Assembly: GCA_034769895.1 (NCBI GenBank)
Contig: CM068367.1
Coordinates: 117,536,573 to 117,600,572, forward strand
Length of the DNA stretch: 64,000 nucleotides
Origin: Magicicada septendecula
Taxonomy: Eukaryota > Arthropoda > Insecta > Hemiptera > Cicadidae
Direction: 5' to 3'
The position numbers were made by a program, and so were the translations under genes. Positions 56,313 to 64,000 of the stretch are shown here, in pieces (within the stretch, counting starts at the first letter, position 1; each line of letters begins with the position of its first letter). The notes below the pieces were generated by a model, which was not told the DNA's origin, made no database searches, and worked only from the letters and a program-made list of their open reading frames with translations.

Positions 56313-58620
56313 TTCTTATAAAGTCTTCCGTGAAGAATATGGCTCTACAAAGCTGTGAGCTGTAAATATTGGTGATAAAGGAAACGGCCATAAGCGATTT
56401 CTGACAAAAGGTGCTGGATGAGGATACACAGGATTTCATGGCGGCATACGATGAGTAATTATGAAATATTTGAGAGAGAAAACACTTCGGTGAAGCCTTA
56501 AAATGGTGTGGCGAATTCAAATAGCCACTGATTTGGCATAGCAAGAAGAAGTCAATTACCATAGAAATGCTTTGCACTTGCCCCAACAACAAAAAATTAA
56601 TCTCATTTAAAAACATTTAGCGCATTCATATGATGCAAATGGGCAACATTAAACATTTTTAATGAGAACTTGTGAAGCAATTACAGTAGAGAATTTTTTT
56701 TTTTGTAAACGGCACTGTAGCGGGCGTCAACTGTCAAGAGTGATGCATGTTATAGCCAAACGGCCGCCGTTAGACAATGACTTAAGAAAGACAATGCCTC
56801 GGCACACAGCAGATGTTGGACGTGGATGAACGACATAAGCGCAAGAGGCTACAATAACAAAGAAACAAAAGACTGTGTCTTTTCGTCACAATTACCGACA
56901 AAGCGTGTACTAAGGGGACGCCAACATTTTCGACATACACGTGTGAGTTAGCGGCTGCACATGGACATAACATTTTCCACAAAAGCAGTCTAAGAGCGGA
57001 TGCAATTAAGAACAAAAGAACATGCATAGCCGCACAGCGGGTAACTTGCTTGCTGGCACGACATACGGAGCATCTTATAGGGCTGCAGAACAGATGTTAG
57101 TTCTTGGAAGATGACCACCATCAGCGTGTGAACGTAACAAGGGAAGTCGAGGACAATACGGCGATTCGACACACCCGGGTTATGGTACACACATGTGCGG
57201 AAAGGAAATCGCTTGGAAAGGACACTAGGGAACGTAAGACAATCACGTAACAGACAACCGTGTAATTAGGTCCGTCGTCATACGGGGAGGTGGTGTGGAC
57301 GGCAAGACTTTTAGAGAGGGGTCTTGACTGACCTATCAGGAACAAGGAATTCGGCAAAGGCGGGTGTTAAGAAGACGTCAACATGGAGACAAGGGTGAAG
57401 AGCTAATGGGAAGTAGACTAGAGACCCCAGCCAGAGTATCTAGGAGGAGCCTTCGCAGAATCGGAAGCGAGAAACCAATCATGACAGTGATTGTGGTAAG
57501 GGTATGCTATCCGTGGAGGGAGTCGTGTTGCTGAAGTAATAAAATTAGGTGTTCGCAGAGAAGGAGAGGTCAGTTTATTTTAAATCAGAGTTCAGTGTGT
57601 ATTTTAAAATCTCAGATGGACTGTAGTAAAGTGTATTGATACAAGCAGAGAGATCGTTCGGGAGTGTATCAGAAACTATGTAAAACTGTAGAACTAACCC
57701 GTGCGTTAATAGAATTCACAAGATCGTGGAAGTTAAATACTAAGACTATGTCGAGTTAAGTACGATCAGACTTTGTGATCATAAATATCCTGTTTTATGA
57801 ATCGAATACGCGTGACGAAGTATTGACAATGTATCACATTACCGTGACGTGAGTGACATGAGACAATATAGTGAGATTGTGCCACCAATTAACTCACTGA
57901 AATGCAAATAAAGCCAATTATATTTGCATAAGTGAATACATTATAAATGGTACGATCGCTCTAGTTGAACGCGGCGTAAACTATTGCACACGTACATCGA
58001 GAATGACAAAGAACCTGTACGTAAAAGTGTTTTAGACAATGAAGAAATATTCGAAATAACGCTATTAGTCATTTCATGCGAGTATCCGAATAAAATGTGG
58101 AACAAATAGTGTCGTGACGGAGTGTCAAGCGTAATTTAATTGGCGCATCACAATTCAATGACGCGGAGTAGATTAATCGTCTTATCTTCAGCCTGGACCT
58201 CGTCGCAGAATGAGGAACTACGCAGTTAGTCACCGCAAATTGGATACAAACACCAAGTAAATTATTATTATTCATGTACCGTTAGATTAGGTTGCCACTG
58301 TCCTGCCACTCAAAAAGAACTCGCCACTGAATTGAATATACATTTATTTAATTGCTTTAAGTAACGCAAAATTGAGAAATATGAATCCATAGAGTAGGAT
58401 ATATTGAAATTTATAAAGTCATTAATTAACCTTTATTGATTTGTAGATGTTCATAAATGTTAGAGATAATATAACAGCATTGTGTATTTAATATGTTGTA
58501 TAGAAACGCTAACTTTATTCAGAATTTAAATGACATTGAAAATATATAATAAATTTGTATTGTTCACGAAAGTTAATAGTGTCTGAGTCACATAATTGTT
58601 ATTCACCCAAACACCTGTTT
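56313..58620. other. Unassigned; GC-richer 56700-57540
   Basis: 56700-57540 is richer in GC and could be the degraded 5' end of the LTR element whose gag lies downstream, but I find no LTR boundary. The rest is AT-rich. Minus-strand open frames (56194-56616, 57121-57357) lack motifs. Confidence 0.35.
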
Positions 58621-58625
58621 ACATA

Positions 58626-59290
58626 TGGTGCTCCAGAACGCGGGACGTATTAAAGTTCAGTGATATCAGAGTGTATCATCATATATGGTATGCCCGTCCT
58701 GGAGCAGTAAACAAGATCTGTAGTAAAAACCTACAGTTATGGAAAACTCCTTAGAATGGAATACAATTAATTATCATACCTTACATGATGAAGTTCCTAT
58801 GAGCAGATATATTTAGCATCAATAATAAACCATTTATTCAAACTGATAAAGGACTGTCAATCATAGTAAACAAGGTAATTTAGTTATTTGAACAATTAAC
58901 ATTTACACTCATAACTTCACAGAAAATGACCACCCAAACTTGGGGTTGCGACCTAATTAAAATCAATTAATTAATCTATGCAGATAAGCTTGCATAAAAC
59001 ATATAACGTTGTACATGGCTTCCCAACGCGTGGCACGAGGAAGCATATTCTAGTAGATAATTGTAACCAAGAGAAAAATTTATATAATTAAAAATTCAAT
59101 TAATTTATGCAATTAATAAATTGGCATAAATATTACATTTGTATATGGCGCCCAACGCGATTGCACGAAGCGATTGCTCGATTAATTAATAATAAATATT
59201 ATTTGTGAGTAGGCTGAGGACAGGCAGTGGCTATAAGCAATTGTTAGACAGTAAGTCAGTAGTAGAAAATAGACTTAGTTTAAGCATACT
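58626..59290 (+). promoter_or_regulatory. gag leader with three primer-site-like words
   Basis: The phrases tggtgctccagaacgcggg (58626), tggcttcccaacgcgtgg (59016) and tggcgcccaacgcga (59146) are variants of one motif that begins TGG, like a tRNA primer-binding site. The last two are preceded by similar AT-rich leaders containing aattaat..atgca and gcataaa, so the leader contains imperfect tandem copies about 130 bp apart. The third lies 148 bp before the gag start and is the best primer-site candidate. The LTR that should precede it was not found. Confidence 0.4.
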
Positions 59291-59293
59291 TGA

Positions 59294-60928
59294 ATGATTA
59301 CGCGTAGTCGCGCGAAAATGACAACCAATAATCCAGATAGTATGGAGTTCGACGTGAACAACCAGCTGGGCGTCGAAGGACGTGAGGAAGATACGACGCA
59401 GAGTGAAAACACCAGCGCCGACGAGACTACAAGGGCGAGGGGACAATCGTTAGTACCTCGCGAGATGAACTTTCAGTTATTGCTCGAGTTCATTAAACAA
59501 CAGAATGAAGAAATGAGCGAAAAAATGAAACAGCAGAGCGAAAAAATGAGCGAAAAAATGGGTGAAAAAATAAGCGAGAAACTAAGTGAGAAACAGAATA
59601 AACTAGGCGAGGAATTGAAACGACACAACGAAGAACAGATTGGAAAAATAAAAGTAGAATTGCAAGAACACACCAAGAAATGGGAAGAGAAAATTAGCGA
59701 GCTACAGAAAAAGAATGAACGTGGAATGAAAGAGTTGAAGAATGAATTAACAAGACATACCAAAGAAAGTAAAGAATTGAGAGAGAAGGACCGACAAGAA
59801 TGGCAAGAAGCAATTAATAATACACAGAAGACAGTAGACCAAATAAATAACAAAATAGACACACATATTCAAGAAACCAACAGCAGGAATGAAGAATTGA
59901 AAGGAGTTGTCATGAACAATGTAGAACGACTACGGACAGAACAAGGAGAAGCAGTAAACTCGTTAAAACAGAAGATCGTAGAAGTAGATGACAGACAACG
60001 ATCGGCTGTACAGAAAATCAGTGAGACAGATAAAGAGAAGGAGACACGACTAGAAGAATTAAGAAACCACATCGCCAAAGTTAAAGAAGGCCAAGAACGA
60101 CTACAGCGTCAATTAGCCAACGCAGAAGTCGGATCGACCGCAAGAACAGGTGGGCCGCATAACAGCGAATTAAAATACAACGGCACAGACCGATATCCCA
60201 TCGAATTTCTCAAAGAACTGACCGAAATCCAGAACACATTCTACCCAAGTGACGATGTCAAATGGATCGGTCGACATTTAGAAGCAGACGCCGCGATTTG
60301 GTGGAGGGTGATACGAGACCAAATCCGTAATTTTGATGAATTTAAAGACCTCTTCACACAAAAGTATTGGGGAGAAGAAAGACAGGACGCAGTCAGAGAC
60401 AGCCTAGAATTTGGCCGGTTTAATTGGAAGGGCAATCTGAGTGCAATACAGTATATGGAGCGCAAGCTACTTGAAAGCCGCCAATTAACGCCAGCAATCA
60501 CTGATCGTCAGTTAATCAAAAAGATAGCGCGCCATTTTGGTAAGAATATTGAAATTGCTGTGGTGACAAGGGGGATTAATTCTATCCAAAACCTTGAATC
60601 ATTGATTGCAGAGTACGCCACGATTAATCAGCGAACGACCAGAGACAATGACTTTGTAGGGAGTCACGAGAAGATGAATGCCCGAGGTGTGGGGGAAGCA
60701 ACAAATACACCCCAACCATTTCACAATAAGGGTGTCAGCTGGAAACAAAAACAGCATGTGGCGAACAAGGAAAGTGAAAGCGGTCACAACGTTAAGGGGT
60801 TTGGACGACACACTAACCGACAGCCCATAAATTTTACATTTGTAACCTGCATAACTAAAATTCAACAACTTCTAATTACACATAATAAAAGTTCTGCAAA
60901 CAGCAACAATATGTTTCTTGGTTGTTAA
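59294..60928 (+). CDS. gag: Gag protein of a Ty3/gypsy-like LTR retrotransposon
   Basis: An intact frame of 544 residues starting MITRSRAKM. Residues about 55-260 are a long charged coiled coil (repeats of SEKM, EELKRHNEEQ, RLQRQL). Residues about 290-440 form the retrotransposon gag core: NSELKYNGTDRYPIEFLKEL, WIGRHLEADAAIWWRVI, FKDLFTQKYWGEERQDAVRD and EFGRFNWKGNLSAIQYMERK. Gag packages the element RNA into cytoplasmic particles. No CCHC zinc knuckle is seen; the last roughly 35 residues (from FTFVTCITKI) look unrelated to gag, as if pol was lost and the frame ran into other sequence. No protease, RT or integrase follows: a solo LTR of another family begins 25 bases later. The open frame in a decayed region suggests recent insertion or retained function. 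A domesticated gag is possible but unproven. Confidence 0.8.
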   Translation: MITRSRAKMTTNNPDSMEFDVNNQLGVEGREEDTTQSENTSADETTRARGQSLVPREMNFQLLLEFIKQQNEEMSEKMKQQSEKMSEKMGEKISEKLSEKQNKLGEELKRHNEEQIGKIKVELQEHTKKWEEKISELQKKNERGMKELKNELTRHTKESKELREKDRQEWQEAINNTQKTVDQINNKIDTHIQETNSRNEELKGVVMNNVERLRTEQGEAVNSLKQKIVEVDDRQRSAVQKISETDKEKETRLEELRNHIAKVKEGQERLQRQLANAEVGSTARTGGPHNSELKYNGTDRYPIEFLKELTEIQNTFYPSDDVKWIGRHLEADAAIWWRVIRDQIRNFDEFKDLFTQKYWGEERQDAVRDSLEFGRFNWKGNLSAIQYMERKLLESRQLTPAITDRQLIKKIARHFGKNIEIAVVTRGINSIQNLESLIAEYATINQRTTRDNDFVGSHEKMNARGVGEATNTPQPFHNKGVSWKQKQHVANKESESGHNVKGFGRHTNRQPINFTFVTCITKIQQLLITHNKSSANSNNMFLGC

Positions 60929-60948
60929 TTCTAGCGTTTACTAGCAAC

Positions 60949-61437
60949 CTACTGTAACGTGAACCGTACCAAACAGCCTAGAACGTCCTCCCCCCTCAGT
61001 CAAGCAGGTGTAGCCTCAGTCAAGGTCGCGCTCAAGTACGTTCCAAAGTCCTCTGGAGAACACTTGAAATGTGTATTAGCTGACACACCACATTGAGGAT
61101 TCAAAATTGTTCTAGAAGACGTGCGCTACCTATAAAAAGCCATAGCATCCGGCTTGTCAGTTCAGTTACGTTGAGCGATTTTCCTTATTGAGGATCGAGT
61201 GGCGATTTACCTCAAGTACGGCGAAGTGTTGTTGTCTTATAATTGGTACGGAATTCTTTATAGTTGACATTATTATTGCGTGTGGACAAATTTTACTTGA
61301 ATTTTTTTAAGAGACTATCTTCTTGATTACAAATTATTAATTGTGATAATTAAAGCTGGTTAAGAAACTTCATTGGTGTCTTGTATTTTGTTTTCCACTG
61401 TACCGTAGGACGATCGGTGAGACAGTCGTAACACTAT
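60949..61437 (+). mobile_element. Solo LTR (60953-61433), same family as 6813-7329
   Basis: Begins TGTAACGTG and ends GTCGTAACA. Flanks are CTAC (60949-60952) and CTAT (61434-61437), a 4-bp target duplication with one change. The TATA box tataaaaa is at 61131-61138. The text tagttgacattattattgcg, attgtgataattaaagctgg and cattggtgtcttgtattttg matches the 6813 copy inverted. No polypurine tract precedes it, so it is probably not the 3' LTR of the gag element. Confidence 0.75.
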
Positions 61438-61703
61438 GTATGTCTGCTTGGGAGCAGGTGCCCTATTGTCACAGTGACGCAAAAAACGAAATGCTTCCAG
61501 AACTTTGTTAAATCAGTTTTGATATAACTTTGTATGTAGAACTTCTAAAATGCAACACCTTACGAAAGAAAATGCAGTGAAACAATGGAAAACGTTTTTG
61601 AAATATGTCAAGTTAAGAATGAGAGCTGACAAGATTACCTCCAAACAAAAAGAGCAGTAGAAATCAGAAGGCCCACTGGTAGCAACGTGACGGTGTTGCT
61701 TTT
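61438..61703. other. Spacer between two solo LTRs
   Basis: No feature recognised. Confidence 0.4.
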
Positions 61704-62233
61704 ATATTGTTACGACGGTCTCAGGAATCGTCGTCTTGTTCAGTGAAAACAAAATACAGACACCAATGAAGTCACTAATTACCAGCTTTAATTAGTCACA
61801 AATAACAATGTGAAATCAACAAGGTACTCTCATACAATGATTTTAGTTAAATTTGTCTTCACGCAATAATAATTGTCAACTACTAGATTTCGGCACTAAT
61901 TATAACACAGCAATCACTTTCCACTAATTGGAAATAACCACTTGATCCGCACTCTGCAATCTCGCCAGGTGTAACTAACTTCTAAGCCGACCGCTGCTGC
62001 TTATATAAGTCCCGCAGGTGTTCCAGAATAATTTTCCATTCTTTTGGCGCCGTGTCGGCATAATTTGCGTAGTTGAGAGTGCTCTCAAACGGTCTGTAAC
62101 CTACTTGAGTGCACGGCCTTGAGTGACTACAGAGACACTGTACCAACTCGGCTAGCCGAGAAACGTGTAGAACTATTACGTAACTCCTCCTGCGGACGTA
62201 ATTGTTGTAATTGTCGTAGCTCTACGATAATAT
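61704..62233 (-). mobile_element. Solo LTR (61708-62229), inverted
   Basis: Starts TGTTACGAC like the 6813 copy and shares caccaatgaagtcacta, ccagctttaatta, acgcaataataa and ttccagaataat with it. ATAT flanks both sides (61704-61707 and 62230-62233). The distal end reads ACGATA rather than a CA-type terminus, so that boundary is less certain. Minus-sense. Confidence 0.75.
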
Positions 62234-62284
62234 TGTGGTCATGAGTTTCATCGTGAGAAATGTTTATATGAGTGACGCTTTCCA

Positions 62285-62585
62285 ACTGTGCAAGCAGTAT
62301 AGAGCATACACAGATCAGCAGTCAACAACCGGTATGCAAAAGCCTCGCAGACGCCAGACGTAGACGCATCTGTCACTGTGAGCCGTATTGTGTATAATAT
62401 AACACGCTGTACTGTACAGCGATACCAGCAGTAAAGCCGCTGAACGTGTCCTGAGACAGTATTGTGTTGCCGCCTGGCAGCAGTAAAACGAATACGTGCT
62501 GTGCTCGTAAACATTCGAACATTATAATATGCAGTCCATACTCGTTCGCTCCTTTTTTTGGGGGTTTTCACCTTATAATAAATAT
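62285..62585 (+). repeat. Dispersed repeat D4, copy 2
   Basis: The uninterrupted counterpart of the repeat into which the hAT inserted at 15041: ggtatgcaaaagcc, cgtattgtgt, cagtattgtgttgc, cagcagtaaaacg and gtgctgtgctcgtaaacat in the same order. It gives the empty-site comparison for that insertion. Confidence 0.75.
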
Positions 62586-62893
62586 ATTAATTTTCTTGTT
62601 GTTGCATCCTCTTCGTTCACTTGTTAATTTAATAATATATATATACTTTCACTTATGAACTTACTATTGTCACTTCCCAAACGTTTCAAGATGTTGTTTC
62701 TCTTCTTCAATTCGAACCTCAGCGCCAACCCCTTCCCACCATCAACCCCCACCACACACTCCATTCCGTAACGGTTATTCTGTAATCGACAGTTAGTACT
62801 CAACCCACTGAAGAAGAGAAACAACATCTTGAAACGTTTGGGAAGTGACAATAGTAAGTTCATAAGTGAAAGTATATATATATTATTATATTA
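62586..62893. repeat. F2 foldback repeat, copy f
   Basis: Arms 62631-62710 and 62808-62893 are inverse copies: tatatatactttcacttatg, aacttactattgtcacttcc, aaacgtttcaagatgttgtt. The centre (62711-62807) is C-rich. Its left part matches copy e (9300-9490). Hammerhead cores occur in both arms; the right one is complete. Confidence 0.85.
62804..62842 (+). ncRNA. Hammerhead ribozyme, F2 copy f right arm
   Basis: Stem I CCCA (62804-62807) with TGGG (62839-62842); core CTGAAGA (62808-62814); extra A (62815); stem II GAGA/TCTT (62816-62819 with 62827-62830); GAAA (62831-62834); self-complementary ACGT; T (62838) at the cleavage site. The left arm has TTGAAGA in place of the core start. Confidence 0.7.
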
Positions 62894-64000
62894 TTCATAC
62901 TACTGTAACTATATTTACAAAACTTTCTTTCTGTCTTTGTCTTTCTTGGTTGTTTTTTATAGTGTATGTGTGTGTATGTAGTGTGTTATGTGTATGTGTG
63001 GGGGGGGTGCATTTAATTACAAAGTCTTCTTCTTCTACTTCAATCCTAGAGAAAATGTAGACACCTGTTCCGGTTTCAAAAACCTTATGTATATTGTGAA
63101 TTAAAATACTTAAACATATTTTGATTAAACAAAGTATGTGAACATGTCTACAGATACCTTCTAAATCCTCTGAATGTTACCTTCTACAGGATATTTACAG
63201 ACCCTCTGAAGTTATGAATACAACAATTTTTTCTATCTTCCATTAGGAAAAAATAAAATTATTTTTTTAATGGTATTGTTTTCTTGTCTAAGAACTTTAT
63301 GGACGTATTATTCTCTCAGAACACATACAAATGTTTTATTATCACTAGAAAAAAGCAGAAAACTATTCAAGTGTAGCAGAATATAGACATACTTTGGAAT
63401 CTCTGGTTTAGTAACAAAAAAAGTTCAAAAACTATTTTTTTCAAACAAAGTCACACAACAGTGCATTGAAAATAAACATATATTAGAAGCTGTAGTTTGT
63501 CCCGCTGTCTTTAAGTCAGTAAAACATAGTTGCTAAGGCTCAAATAATAATATCTTGACCCGTTCCATTGACCCTGCGTGAACAACGCAGAGTAAGCGAA
63601 AATAAACCGCACATAAAAACATGACAGTGTTGATAACGTTTGTTTTACCCATTACGAAAGAAACACACACTTATCACACATAGGCGCTGAAGTAACGATC
63701 AAGATAAAGGTTTCTGTAATCACAAAACAATACAAAATATTGAAAACTTGTTGAATGGATACATAACGAATTACGTCAAAGTTTTTTGTGTATTAAAATT
63801 AATTCAAGATAAAACGGATATTTATGTTCAAGGACGATATTATGTATAAAAGCATGCACTCGCGCTCACACACATACACACAATGAAATGTTACTTGTGA
63901 TGTGCAGAGGTTAAAAGGTATCATAAGTACGAAGATAAACAACGTATTACATATCTAATGCAGACTGCTTGGAATCATTTAAATTGGTTTTTTGTATCAT
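62894..64000. other. Unassigned AT-rich stretch
   Basis: A G8 run near 63000-63007 and TG-rich text before it are simple sequence. No gene recognised up to the window end. Confidence 0.4.

Noticed and set aside
56194-56616. A 140-residue minus-strand frame.
   Set aside because: Contains the repeated cttgtttcttgtgcaata words and hydrophobic residues without family resemblance; probably chance.
60953-61433. Interpretation as the 3' LTR of the gag element.
   Set aside because: No polypurine tract, its own 4-bp flanking repeat, and no matching 5' LTR ahead of gag; better explained as an independent solo LTR.

Overview
The window looks like intergenic or intronic DNA from a large, AT-rich, transposon-dense arthropod genome, most likely an insect. 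The evidence is insect-type decayed LINEs, Penelope-like elements (PLEs), Helitron-like remnants, hAT and Ty3/gypsy-type sequences, abundant microsatellites and a short TTAGG-like tract. I recognise no cellular protein-coding gene, no rRNA and no tRNA. A hemimetabolous insect such as a cockroach or termite is a guess from LINE style only.

Layout. 1-21 kb: AT-rich sequence holding foldback repeats with hammerhead-ribozyme cores, small LINE 3' remnants, a solo LTR with a 4-bp target duplication (6813-7329), and a deleted hAT element with 8-bp duplications (15049-16738). 20.8-21.3 kb: a foldback containing a PLE C-terminal tail followed at once by a hammerhead. 22.4-23.9 kb: a broken Helitron-like Rep N-terminal region. 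28.2-30.35 kb: a 2.1-kb palindrome whose left arm was split by a 1-kb insertion carrying four tandem ~158-bp units. 33.3-35.6 kb: a LINE reverse transcriptase interrupted by a deleted Helentron-type element that keeps both termini, the helicase tail and an endonuclease. 38-44 kb: more LINE 3' ends. 46.84-52.11 kb: two PLE copies head to head, with hammerheads at both outer ends; one copy is split by an RTE-type LINE flanked by an 11-bp target duplication. 52.8-53.3 kb: another foldback. 59.3-60.9 kb: the only long intact frame, a 544-residue gag with no pol. 60.95-62.23 kb: two further solo LTRs of the 6813 family in opposite orientations. 62.3-62.9 kb: a dispersed repeat and a second-family hammerhead foldback.

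The most interesting signal is the recurrence of hammerhead-like self-cleaving RNA motifs in at least four unrelated repeat sequences (two PLE ends and two foldback families). They share an unpaired base between the CUGANGA core and stem II, a loopless and usually self-complementary stem III (ACGU, ACGCGU, AGCUAGCU) implying cleavage as dimers, and compensatory stem I pairing. Several sit in both arms of an inverted repeat. This links the anonymous foldbacks to PLE biology.

Nothing here is likely to work as a host pathway. The window records layered insertions: RTE into PLE, Helentron into LINE, hAT into a dispersed repeat, and a tandem-repeat element into a palindrome. Only the gag frame, the LTR promoters and the ribozyme motifs may still be active.
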